Shown one piece after another: positions 1 through 10,208 of a stretch of DNA of 64,000 bases (its first letter is position 1; each line of letters starts with the position of its first letter). Source of the DNA: Pseudomicrostroma phylloplanum (lineage: Eukaryota; Basidiomycota; Exobasidiomycetes; Microstromatales). The notes beneath the pieces were generated by a model, which was not told where the DNA came from, ran no database searches, and saw only the letters and a program-made list of their open reading frames with translations. The stretch is taken from assembly GCA_039545275.1 (NCBI GenBank), contig BCHS01000016.1:124001-188000 (forward strand), read 5' to 3'. A program made the position numbers and the translations under genes.

Positions 1-722
1 TCCTGGGAGGTCTTGTAGAGGATGCGAGCCACGTTGAAGTTCGCCAACTGCAGCGCAAGAGTCTGTGCGATTCCTCCGAATCCGAAAAAGCCAATGGTCT
101 TGCCCTTGAGTGAAGGGCCAGTAAAAGCCATCGGGCTGATGGGTGTGTCCTTCCATCTCCCTTCACGGACTACGCGCGTGGCAGAGGGAACTTGTCGGGT
201 GATTGCGAGGATGAGGAGGAGGGAGAGGTCAGAGACGGCTTCATTTAGCACGGAGGGGGTGTTGCCGATGCGGATTTGGCGCGATTTGCAGAGGGAAACG
301 TCGATGTGGTCGTAACCGACGGAGAGGGTGGAGATGCACTTGAGGGAGGAGCCGGCCGCGGTCAGGAGCTCCTCATCGACCTGGCGAGAGCGGGGGCATA
401 GGAGTGGGTGTGAGAGAGGATGGAAGGAGAGCGGAGGAGAGGATGGGAGCGGTGGTTGATGAGAGCGGCGTAGAGGTTGGGAGAGGTGAGGTGAGTGCTG
501 CTCTCTTCTCCAACCCCCCTCCTGTTCACCCGCTATGCTCACCTTTTCAGTCATCGTAACCGCAATCCCCACGCAATTCCCTGCATTCTCCAACACCCAC
601 TTCCGATCCGCCGGCTTCTCCTTGTGAGGCCAAGAGACGAGTTCAATCTTGCCGTCCTTTTCTGCCTCTGCTAAGAGAGAGGTGGGAAAGGTGCGGGTGA
701 GGAGGATCTTGGGTTTGGACAT
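1..722 (-). CDS. D-2-hydroxyacid dehydrogenase (glyoxylate/hydroxypyruvate reductase-like), 5' part
   Basis: NAD(P)-dependent D-2-hydroxyacid dehydrogenase, cut by the left window edge, so only the N-terminal ~186 residues are visible. Exon 1 is 722-543 (60 codons, MSKPKILLTR start); a 162-nt intron (542-381, GTGAGC...GCCAG) separates it from exon 2 (380 to beyond position 1), and the join is in phase. Exon 2 reads through a family-typical segment (SVGYDHIDVSLC, then ITRQVPSATRVVREGRWK) to the Rossmann glycine motif GFFGFGGIAQ near residue 155-165. The catalytic Arg/Glu/His triad would lie off the window. Cytosolic reduction of glyoxylate or hydroxypyruvate is the usual role; the exact substrate is not determinable. 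It is divergent from the cyclin gene at 1242. Confidence 0.85.
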   Translation of the reverse strand, partial: MSKPKILLTRTFPTSLLAEAEKDGKIELVSWPHKEKPADRKWVLENAGNCVGIAVTMTEKVSIAGEQEGGWRREQHSPHLSQPLRRSHQPPLPSSPPLSFHPLSHPLLCPRSRQVDEELLTAAGSSLKCISTLSVGYDHIDVSLCKSRQIRIGNTPSVLNEAVSDLSLLLILAITRQVPSATRVVREGRWKDTPISPMAFTGPSLKGKTIGFFGFGGIAQTLALQLANFNVARILYKTSQ

Positions 723-1241
723 GGCGAGGGTGGAAGTAGAGAAAAATGAGGAGGAGAGGGGAAGGGTGAGGGTGATATGGGACTGTCTAGCGATACGGGT
801 GGGGAGGAAGAGGGAGCGCGAGAGGTGCGCGAGAGGCATACGAGGGGAGAGGGGTGGGGGTGAGGGCGATGTCGGGGGCTGTAGACACAGTCGACTCTTG
901 TCTACTTGTAACCAAAGGGACGATGGCTGATCACTAGTGCGTGTCTCTCCTGGCGACCAGCCCGGCTGAAATCGCCTGTCGCCGAGATAGTAGTTACTCT
1001 CTCTGGGCAGGGCGGCACGGCGCTGCGCTTGGGCCAACTCGCCTTGGCGTCGGCTTTACTCCGTCTGTTCCGCTCCGCTCCGTCCGTCCGTCCGTCCCGG
1101 CGCTGCTGCTGCTGCTTCCACTTCCGTCTGGGCGGCTGTCCGTCTGTACCTTTGCAGCTCCACCATACCAATCACCAGCAAGGCGGACCGAACATCGAGA
1201 TTGCCAGGCCGCATAGCGCTGGTAGGGACTCGCTGCTGAAC
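723..1241. other. Divergent intergenic region, dehydrogenase / cyclin H
   Basis: About 520 bp holding the two divergent 5' regions. It has short simple repeats (CCGT repeats near 1078-1092, a GCT run near 1101) and no recognisable coding exon. Open frames here read as arginine/cysteine-rich shadows. No clear TATA element is seen. Confidence 0.6.
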
Positions 1242-2860
1242 ATGACTACAGCCGCAGCACCATCAGCGTCCACCTCGAGGGCGTCGTCAAAGGCCGCCAC
1301 GCCAGCGCCGGCGGCAGGTCCAGCGCCCACGTCCTCTGGCTCTGGCTCTTCCCGTCCTACCCCCCTCTTCACACACACATCGCAACACACATCCTACCAC
1401 TACCCTCGTCTACCTGAATTCAATGCAAGCACTTTCTCCTCCTCCTCCTCTTCCTCTTCCTCCTCGTCGCACCTCGACGAGTCCTCTGCAGCTCTCCTTC
1501 AGGCGTACTACCTCTCCCGCTTACCTCTCCTAGCAAAGGCATTTGGCTTCCACGAGCGAGTGCTGGCGACGGCAATGAGCTACTTTAAGCGCTTCTGGTT
1601 GCCACAGACGGGCAGACGTGTGGAGAGGCCGCTGAGAGGCGCAAAGGGACGAGCTTTGACGGGAGGTAAAGGGGTGAAGGTCATCATGTGAGTGATCGGC
1701 GGGTAAGACGCTGTACAAGTGCATCGAATCTTACATCTCTCATCGCTTCCTCGCTCCCTCGCTCCCTCGCTCCCAGGCTCATTTCCCTCTTCCTTGCAAC
1801 AAAGACACACTCCACACCAATCTCCCTCGCCCAATTCGCCAGCCGCGTCACCCCTTCTGCTCCCTCCTCCTCGAGTAGCAGCAAAGCCCACGAAGAGCGC
1901 CAAGCCGCCGTCGCCGAGACGTCTTCTTCCATCCTCGAGAACGAATTCGAAGTAGCCAGCGTCCTCGGCTGGCGGTTTCGCGTCACACACGCCTTCGAGG
2001 GTGTCAGAGGGCTTGCACTGGACCTGCAGCGGCTGACGAGTAAAGCGGGCGGTGTAGCGCAGGATGTGGGGAACCGCACTGTCGACGGTACAGAAGGGGC
2101 GGGGGGAACACTCGCGCCTGAGTTCCTCGACCGACTCAAAGTGCTACTGGATATAGCATCGCAGCAGCTGCGACTCACGCAGGCGGAGTTCCTTTACACG
2201 CCTTCGCAGCTCGCACTTGGTACTTGGTGGAGTCTGACCGAGGAGGAGGAGGAAGGAGGGGAGGCCAAGAGCGGCACTGCTCCCTCCACCTCTGCCCCTT
2301 CGACTTTGACGTCCGAAGAGCGCAAAAAGCTCCGTGAGCTCCTGCAGCGCTGGATCGACGAAAAAGAGTCGCTCCTCTCCATCACCTCATCCTCAAGTAA
2401 AGACCCCGCACCTCCTCCTCTCTCCCTGCGGGAAATCGCGCACCAAGTCTCCACGCACGTCCGAACAGGTGCCGCATTGCAGGAAGAGCTTCGCTCACCC
2501 GCCTGCGTCGAACGCGTGAAATCAATCGATCTCGCGCTGCGTGCCCTCGCTGAGCAGGAGCAGCAGCAGGAGCAGGGTGACGGAGGTGTAGATGAGGAGG
2601 AGGAAGAAGCAGAAGAGGAGGAAGAGGAAGACGCGAAGGGCGTGGGAGCTTTACTGGGGAGCGGCGCTGGAGAGGGTGGTTCGAGGAGGAAGAGGAAGAG
2701 CGCGCCTGGAACGGACGCCGGGGATGAGCAGGGAGAGGGTGGACAACGGGTCGCTGATGGTGGTGCTGATGGTGGCGGTGGTGGGGAAAGTACAACAGCA
2801 GGCGGTGCTGCTGCGAAGCGGATCAAGGTCGTGCGGCAGGCCGATCCAGTTTCGCACTAG
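1242..2860 (+). CDS. CCL1: Cyclin H-like subunit of TFIIK (Ccl1)
   Basis: Predicted 509-residue cyclin partner of the CDK7/Kin28 kinase in TFIIH, acting on the RNA polymerase II tail. Exon 1 is 1242-1687, an 89-nt intron (GTGAGT...CCCAG) spans 1688-1776, exon 2 is 1777-2860; the split codon restores Met. The first cyclin fold (about residues 85-165) carries AKAFGFHERVLATAMSYFKR followed after the splice by LISLFLATKT; the second half has NEFEVASVLGWRFRVTHAF and FLYTPSQLALGTWW, all typical of cyclin H. The C-terminus is a long acidic run (Glu/Asp) then a Lys/Arg-rich tail, a probable nuclear signal. I chose the ATG at 1242 because the in-frame sequence upstream is Arg/Cys-rich and unlike the family. 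It converges on the BAR gene at 3035. Confidence 0.88.
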
Positions 2861-3034
2861 ATGGCTTCAGTCACCAAAGGAACGTTTCTGCCGCCATCGA
2901 CGAGGCAGTGGGTATATATATTCAGGTCGGAGCGCGTCGCGTCGCATCGCAAGTCTCCCTTGGAGCATACTCGTCTTCTGCACTCAATACAAGAAGACTC
3001 GTCAACGGAATGATGGATGCGCTATAGCCTGGCA

Positions 3035-5018
3035 TCACTTGCCATGGCTGTGCTTACTCCCACTCGTATCCCCTTCCTCACTCTCTGCTTCTCCTCCGCC
3101 CTCTGATGGCTGCACCGTCACCTCCCCTACGGTATCAACCGACACTCCACCCTCTATACCACCGCCGCCGCCGACTGTCTCATGAAGGCTCTTGCGCTTC
3201 TCCTCGTCGGTGATCGCCTCGTCGTCGATGATAGAGAGGGCCTTCTTGAGCCTGTACCCCAGTCCGGCTACACCTCGCGCGCTTCCACTTGTACCTAGAC
3301 GAGGTTTTGCACCAGAGGAAGAAGAGGAGGGAGGGTGAGCAGGAGCAGCTGGTGTTGAGGATACGGGCTTGGCGCCGGTGACGGTCGAGGTGGAATTGGT
3401 AGAGGGGAGAGAGGGACGAGAAGAGGAAACTCCAGCCGTTAAGCCAGATCCGCCCCCTTCCTCTTCTTCCTCGCCTTCTTCCTCCTCGTCGGCTAGCACA
3501 TCCTCTGCCTCGTCTGCATTGCGTCGCACCACCAGCGGCTGCAGATCGTCATCATCGTCGTCGCTGTCCACCCGTCCCTGACCATCGCTGCCGTCTTCGC
3601 TGCCAAAGAGAGGGGAGCCGATACTGCTCGTTCCTCCGCCCACGCCGGACGTCTGCGGGTGGGTAGCAGAGGTGAGGCCGAGCGCTGCAAAGGAGAATTC
3701 CCCGCTGGGACCTGTACCGCCGCCACCGGCGCTGCTGCTACCGGAGGATGTGGTAGTCGTGGTGGCTCCGGCATTGGTAGAGGGAGGCGCTGCACTCCCG
3801 CTGCCCAGCACGGCAGGAGCTGCAGCGAATGCCTCTTCCTCTCTCCTCGCCGGCGTCATCGCTGCTGCTACTGCCGCCTGACCTGGAAGGATGCGCTTGT
3901 TCGACGGTGAGCCCCACGCCGATGAGCCAGCGCGGGGAAGACCCGTAGAGGGCGTGCGTGGACTGAGGAGTCCCGCAGGGGTGAGCGTCTCGCTCCCACT
4001 TCCCCAGCCATCGTGATTGAAGTGGTCCATTGCGGCAACACTGCTCACCCCTGCTGCAGGATGGCTGCTGCTGCCACCACCACCGAGTGTGCCAGAGTGC
4101 TGAAGAACGCTGAAAATTTCGCCTGCACCGTCGCCTTGGTGGACGGAAGAGGAGGAAGAAGAGGCATGGGCGTTGCCGTTGGGGGCATAGGCGTTGAAGG
4201 GGTCTGGGATGGCGGAGAGCATAGGTTCGAGGATGGGGTCCGAGAGGGGCTTGGAGGAGAGACGATCGTGGACTTCGACTTGCAGTCGGAGGATGTGAGA
4301 GAGCTACGAGTAGCAACGAGAAGGAGTCGCACTGTCAGTATGCGCTGCTCGCTGTCATCCCCTGACCAACAGTCCTCACCTTGCTGGACACCCGATCCCA
4401 CTCCTCTTCCTCTGCGGCCAGGACCTCAACGTAATGACCTGCCCTCTCCTCATCCAGTCCATCCACAAGCCTCTGCAACTCCTCCAATGCCCTTCTAAAA
4501 CTTCCCAAATCCCTATCAAGTCCCCTCTTCCCCCTCCCCTTTGCCCCACCCCCTCTCAAGTTCTGCTCCTCGCACTCCTTGAGATGTCGTGACTTTTCCG
4601 CCATGACCTTTGCATGGTTCAGCTCTCTCTCCGCCGTAGCTCTACGATGCTCATCAAAAGCCTCGAGGAGCGGGATGGAAAAGTCTTTCCAGAAACCGTC
4701 GGCGAGCAGCTTGGCGTGAGAGGCGACGAGGTACTCGAGTCCACTGGCCGCGTGGAGCTGGCTGCCCACCTGATGAGCACCCTTTAGGCGAGCGCACTCC
4801 TGTAGGGCGTGGGCGAAGTGGGTGGAGGCGCCAGAGAGGGCGAGGAGGGCCTGGGTGTAGGACTTGGAGGCGCCTAGGAGGATCTCGTAGGCGGCTAGTG
4901 AGGCGGCTTGGTCTTTGCGGGTGACCAGGACTGAAGGGCGCAGGTGGGGAGGAAGATGAGGAGGGAGGACATTCGAGGACGAGGCCGTCGAGGGAGCTGG
5001 TGACATTGGGCGGGGCAT
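3035..5018 (-). CDS. BAR-domain protein, Ivy1-like
   Basis: Predicted 635-residue protein: exon 1 5018-4380, 76-nt intron 4379-4304 (GTGAGG, branch TACTGAC, CGTAG), exon 2 4303-3035, joined in phase. Residues ~35-235 form a long helical region (LLGASKSYTQALLALSGAS; FWKDFSIPLLEAFDEHRR; ELNHAKVMAEKSRHLKECE; EEWDRVSSKLSHILRLQVEVHDRLSSKPL) resembling the I-BAR/BAR module of fungal Ivy1, which binds phospholipids and in yeast contacts Ypt7 and the HOPS complex at the vacuole. The rest is disordered: poly-Ser/Gly, an acidic DEEEEGEEEEEGG stretch, and a short basic helix (LGYRLKKALSIIDDEAITDEEKR). The BAR call rests on helical pattern and similarity by eye; the Ivy1 name is less certain. A TATATA lies about 60 bp upstream. 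Confidence 0.7.
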
Positions 5019-5077
5019 ATTGGCGGTTGAGCGACACGAACGTCGGCGATGCTGCCAGTGTAGTCGATGGATCTAGG

Positions 5078-5083
5078 TATATA
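5078..5083 (-). promoter_or_regulatory. TATA-like element upstream of the BAR gene
   Basis: TATATA in the context CTTTATATACC on the minus strand, 60-65 bp upstream of the start codon at 5018. Position and context fit a core promoter, though the element is palindromic and unproven. Confidence 0.45.
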
Positions 5084-5669
5084 AAGGACGCCAGGAGAGA
5101 TTAGGAGGACGAGGGGATGCTTGGCTCGCTTCGCAGCACCGGGGCCTGGGCTATGCTGCCGAGGGGCGATTGTATAAACAGAAAAGAGCGAGAGAGGGAG
5201 GAAGAGCCAAATGTACGACGTGGTATGGTATAGTGATGAAGATGTCAACGCCCGTACGTACGATGTATGCCAAGGGAGTATCAGCGGCTCCTTTACCACG
5301 AGGTGTGTCCAGTTGGACGTTTGTTCAGGAGTAGCAACATCGACGCTCCACGCCTCCCGCCAAAACAATCAGCCATGGCCGGCGGGGTCTGAAATCCCTC
5401 GTTGTAAAATTAACCCATGTTAGCATTCAAACTCCGACAGAGTACAACCAACTACTTGCACCTCGATCACAGGAGACGGGCCGCTGTACCAGCAGAGCAT
5501 CTTCGTGGGTAGATGACAAGGTAATGTTCATTAAATGGGCACGAGACAGGGTCGCACGATACGAGAGCAGAGGGGAATCGACCAACGGAACGGAAACGCC
5601 GACCAGGACGATGCAGCTAGGACCAAATAGTGTCCGGATAAGAAATCTGTCCCATCTTCTCTGACCCTT
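5084..5669. other. Intergenic region, BAR gene promoter side
   Basis: About 590 bp between the BAR-protein promoter and the 3' end of the GPI-anchored wall protein gene, both on the minus strand. I see no coding exon, tRNA or repeat in it. Confidence 0.5.
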
Positions 5670-6636
5670 TTACATCAACAGGGCCCCTGCGACCACGGCC
5701 ATCAAGCTACTCAAGCCTGCTAGCAGGGCTCCGGAACCAAGTTGCCGGCTAGAGGCAGCGGCCGAGGTTCCTGAGGAGGCAGTCGCTTGCGCAGCCGATG
5801 ACGAAGAGGCAGCAGCGGGGCTGGCGGCAGCGCTAGCAGAGGAGCTCTGACCACTCGAAGTAGTACCGCTACCTGAGCTGCTGCTGTCACTGCTGCTCGA
5901 GGTCACTACATCTCCCACGGCAGTGGGAGCAGTGTAGGTGCCGGTAAAGGTGGAAGTGCCGGAGCCGCCCTTGTCGGTGGACGTGGGGATTCCAGAGCTG
6001 CCAATGTCCACTGTGGAGAGGGCAAAGTTTCCGTCTGCTGCCTGGATCTGGATGAAGTCGGTGTAGGACTCGATGGACTCGTCGCCTTCCAAGAAGGCCC
6101 GGACAGAGTCTGAAGCGGTGAGAGGGAGGAAGACGGACGTATTGTTCAGCCCGTTCGCTCTCGCGCTGCTGCTGCTACCTCCTACCGATCTCTTCCTGCT
6201 CACTGCCGCTGTACTCACAGTTGAAGTTCGTCTTCCACTCCGAGGGCACAATGAATTCGAATCTTCCACAATTGCTTCCCTGAACAACGACTCCCAGTCC
6301 ATCTCCCGCATCACAGTACCCAGGCTGGCTGGGGCCAGGCGTGGATCCAATCTCAAATGCCAGCGTCTGGTTGGTATCACTATAGTCATTCATCAGCTGC
6401 AACTTGACCGTTCCATAGGGGGCATTCTGCCAGTTGATGTAAGCCGGTTGACCCTGAGTCCACTCGGTGAAGATGCACCGGTAGTAGCCACAGGCAGGGT
6501 AGTCCACTACTAGCTCCGAGTCGGTGCTTTGGTACTCTGTTCGTTCGGAGAGGGAGGAGATGGATCGGGCGCTGGTGGTAGTGGTAGTGGCGAGGAGGAC
6601 CGAGGCGAGGGTGCTGAAGAGCGTGGTGGCGAGCAT
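5670..6636 (-). CDS. GPI-anchored cell-wall protein with Kre9/Knh1-like domain
   Basis: Predicted 285-residue secreted protein. Exon 1 6636-6219, 109-nt intron 6218-6110 (GTGAGT, branch CTGAAC, long pyrimidine tract, CTTCAG), exon 2 6109-5670. A signal peptide (MLATTLFSTLASVLLATTTT) is followed by a beta-rich domain with WTQGQPAYINW, VKLQLMNDYSDTNQTLAFEI, GRFEFIVPSEW and, across the splice, NFNYSVRAFLEGDESIESYT, matching the pattern of Kre9/Knh1-type Ig-like domains in fungal wall beta-glucan proteins. A Ser/Ala/Thr-rich stalk of ~90 residues, likely heavily O-mannosylated, ends in GSGALLAGLSSLMAVVAGAL, a GPI-attachment tail. The longer intron was preferred over a 40-nt one because only it restores the Tyr-x-Val motif and has a branch point. 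Exact wall function is unknown. Confidence 0.82.
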
Positions 6637-8606
6637 GGCGTAAGGTGAGCCGATGTCTCAGTGCGTATGGGTGAGGGTGAGAAGGAGAGCGAGGGTATGG
6701 GTGGGAGTGGGTATCGTAAAGGATAGTGAACTAGGTCAGGAGGAGGATGAATGGCATAAATAGAAGCCAACCCCTTTACTTCTTGCCAGATTATCCCAGG
6801 TACAAGGAAGCGCCTGACCGTCACCTGCTGCTCCTGTCTGTCAGCCGGCGCACCCCGCCCTGTGCCGTGAGCGCCCCTTGCGTAGACTAGGCGAGGCTTT
6901 CTTCCTGCTCCTCTTTCCGCGTGCCGAGGTGGGGCGGGTGGGCGCCGCGCCACGCCCGCGTCAAGCGCCGGCCAGAAATCGCAGCCAGTGGCGCCACCGC
7001 CGCCCACGCCGACGCCGCCGTCGTCGCGGGATGCACAAGTAGTGAGCTTCTACTGTACTGTACACTTGCTATGGGGGGATTGCTACCAAACCTTCCTTGT
7101 GGAAGCAACGTCGGAATGCAAAAGTGCTGCACGGCATGGTGTTGACATTGCGAGGTGCGTGTTGATCGCAGGTATGGAACAACAAAACAATTGATTAGCC
7201 GGCTAGCTTTTCCCTGGAACGTGTGTGAGATCAGACCCAAGGTCAGTCCTGCACACAAGCTGCTCTCCTCTGTGAGACCTGCCAAGAATGTCACGGCGTC
7301 TTGGGGCTGAAGAAGCTTGCCATACGAGGGCCACCTGGCAGCATCAGGAGTGGAACGTGCATTCTGACAATGGATACGAGACAGAGAGGTGCTCAACCTG
7401 AACGCCCGCGCTTGTCACAGAGCAGAGTGACTCGCCCTCTCCTTTGCATCGCTAGTACACTCGAATTTACTGGGATCCAAAACTGTCTCTCTCTCTCCGT
7501 GCCGAAAGAGTCACAGGATCAGGCACAGGCGGTATCAGTCCACGGCCAAGGTCCTCTTCTTCCGCTCCGTCCATCCGAAGATGATGCTTCTGTGGCTTTC
7601 ACTCCGACCAACAACATTCCAACCGACCGATGCCGTGTCAAATGTCAAAAGTGTCACGCAGACAGGGGTCGACCAAAGACCGGGGCGTGCTTGCTTGCAA
7701 ATCAAATGTCACCTCATCAGCTCGTGCGTGGCGAACAGACTGTGGAACACCGACGTAGTCGTTGCGTCGAGGGGCCATCATCGGCAGGGCAGGCTGGCCG
7801 TTGCTGCGCTTTCAACCCCCCTTCCTTCCTTGCCACACCTCGCCTGCCCTGAGCCTGCAGCTTTCCGGCCGCCGAGCAGGTCCCCGTCGGGACGGCATTA
7901 GCCCAACCCACCACTCCCACTCCGCTCGCTGCCTCCGCTGCCGTCCCCCCTCGCTGAGGCAATGTGCCTCTGCCTGAAACCGCTTCGGCCTCTTGTCTGA
8001 TAGCTGACGATAATATTCGGCTTGCCCAAAAAAAAAGTCAGCGCCAGGCATCAGGCCCCGCCGAGGAGTTGCGCCGAGGATGAGCATAAGCAATGACGGA
8101 GGCCTCGAGACCGAGGTCCTGCCTATTGCTGCTGCTTGCCTCAACTATTATGTCAATGGAAGGAAGGGAGAGGTGGATATCTGGGTGTGAGGTGAAGCGA
8201 AGCGAGGCAGTGGCGAACTTTTGCATTCTCTTTCACCTCACCTCACCGGTATCACGCACGCACGGCCTGCCTAAAGGGCGGTGATCGGCACCCTTCAGGT
8301 TCCGGGGCAGGTAAGCGAAGGGGGAGAGGAGGAAGGAGAAGCATCGAACGAAGGGGAAAAAAGGAAAGCAGGGCAGGGCAGGCGAGAATAGCCGTGGACT
8401 CGGTTTGCCGTCGGCAACAGACATGGCGGGACCCTAGCGGCTGCAGCCAAGCAGGGAGATGTACCACAGCAATACACGGTGGTCCGCTCTTCGATGACCC
8501 ATCATCGTAATGAACGTTGCGCTTCTTCCCTTTGCACCATTGTTTCTCTCCACTTCATCCCCCCTTCGACTCATACCCACGCTACAGTAGACCAAGTGAC
8601 ACAGGC
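6637..8606. other. Long intergenic region without recognised gene
   Basis: About 2 kb between two divergent genes. Short open frames are present on both strands, but none has a recognisable domain, a consistent splice pattern or family codon use. A (CACCT) run lies near 8229-8245 and pyrimidine-rich sequence precedes the hydratase start, as in a 5' UTR. It may hold a regulatory region or a non-coding transcript; nothing else is supported. Confidence 0.5.
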
Positions 8607-9794
8607 ATGGTCACCGCCACTGCCCCCGTCACACCTCCCTCTACTCCACCGTCCATGGGCGACAGGCACTACACTGCCGGTCTTCCCATCTCCTCCCCCG
8701 AGCGACTGGTGTACGGACGCAAGCACATCGATCCCGATGGCGTCTTCTCCCTCGTGCTCAACAGGCCGCGCGAGCACAATGCCCTCTCCAGGGAGATGCT
8801 CCTCCAGATGGAAGAGGTCCTGGACGACTTGTCCGGCTCCGTCGCTCTCCCCCAGATGGGTAGACGGCCCTCCCACTTCGATACGCCTCCTTCATCTACG
8901 AACTCCCACCACTCGACACGAGACTCTTCCCCTGCCGGTACCAAAGACGGGCAAGAGCACGTCCAGCCCGTGCCTGCTTCGACTGCAATCACACCTTCGC
9001 CTCTGAGAGCACTCATCATCGAGTCCTCCTCTCCTGGCAAGTTCTGCGCAGGCGCAGACCTCAAGGAGCGCAAGGCGATGAGCGAGGAGCAAGTCGTGGC
9101 ATTCCTACAGCTACTGAGGAGAGTATTTGACAAGGTCGCCGCTTTCCCCGCACCGACCATTGCTGCCCTTGATGGACCTACGCTGGGAGGAGGGCTGGAA
9201 TTGGCGATTGCTTGTGACTTCAGAGTGGCGAGTGAGTAGAGTAGGGACAGACGGAGGTCGCGTTACTGGATGAGCTCGATACTTATCATGCTCTGCTTCT
9301 GCCACCCATCAGACCGCTCCGTCACCCGCATCGGCTTCCCAGAATCAGGCCTAGGTATCATCCCCGGCGCAGGAGGAACCCAACGTGCTCCCCGCCTCCT
9401 CGGCCTCACAAAGGCAAAGGAGCTCATCTACACCGGCCGAGCGCTGAGCGCCAACGAGGCTCTCGAGTGGGGACTGGTAGACTATTTGACTGACGAGGTA
9501 CCTCAGACAAGCACGGGGACCTCCGACGAGAGTGAGAGTGAGGAGAAGCAAGACGCCGCCGCGCCACAGAGCGCCCCCTCCCGCTCCCTTCTCCTCGCAG
9601 CGACCATGTCCAATTCTGCTCCCCTCGCCCTACGCGCTGCCAAGCTCTCCATCTCAAAGGGAGCAGAGATGGAGCTGGACGACGCTCTGAAGTGGGAGGT
9701 GCAGTGCTATGAGGACCTGTTGCCTACGCAGGACCGGAGAGAGGCACTGGAGGCTTTTGCTGAGAAGAGGAAGCCGAACTTTGTTGGCGCTTGA
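8607..9794 (+). CDS. Enoyl-CoA hydratase, methylglutaconyl-CoA hydratase (AUH) type
   Basis: Crotonase-fold hydratase of 368 residues, probably the 3-methylglutaconyl-CoA hydratase of leucine breakdown. Exon 1 8607-9231, 81-nt intron 9232-9312 (GTGAGT...CATCAG), exon 2 9313-9794. The oxyanion-hole segments are visible: FCAGADLKERKAMS (near residue 147) as in AUH proteins, GPTLGGGLELAIACDFRVA (~190), and FPESGLGIIPGAGGTQRAPR after the splice. Two low-complexity insertions are unusual: ~45 residues after LSGSVALPQMG and ~30 residues (Ser/Glu-rich) after LVDYLTDE. An upstream in-frame ATG at 8517 would add 30 residues with some Arg and no clear amphipathic presequence; because the family is mitochondrial that longer start cannot be excluded. 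It converges on the acyltransferase gene at 10209. Confidence 0.87.
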
Positions 9795-10208
9795 GGAGAA
9801 GGAGCAGGAGGTGAGGTGAGGTGAGGCGATTTCGGCACGACGTGGATCGTCTGTGTGAAGGAGGGGCAGAGAACGCAGATACAGAGACGAAAGACGAATT
9901 AAAGCCTCTTCAGAAGGGCACACACACTCTGTACAATCATACCCACGAGCCACTGGCTTCGCAAACAATTCCCTAGATCAACGTATATGACATTGATGAC
10001 TTTCACGACTGAAGCGGAACGTTCGTAGCGCTGCGTCTGTTGTGATGTTGCTAGTTCGGGCGAGGACATCACTGAGACGTCAATATTTTGACTTTCATTT
10101 AGGCCTTCGAGCTATAGAATTTCTCTCCCTCCCCCCTTTTTGGCAAATGTACACTTTTGACATCACCTCACCTCACCTCGATGCCTGATCCTGATCCAAT
10201 CTTCGATC
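9795..10208. other. Convergent intergenic region with inverted repeat
   Basis: 414 bp between two convergent stop codons. It contains a perfect 17-bp inverted repeat of GAGGT units, at 9808-9824 and 10163-10179. No coding potential is seen. Confidence 0.6.

Noticed and set aside
1029..1241. Longer N-terminus for the cyclin H gene
   Set aside because: The added residues are Arg/Cys-rich and unlike the family; the ATG at 1242 gives a normal N-terminus.
6179..6218. A 40-nt intron in the GPI-anchored wall protein
   Set aside because: It keeps frame but has no branch point; the 109-nt intron has a branch, a pyrimidine tract and restores the Y-x-V motif.
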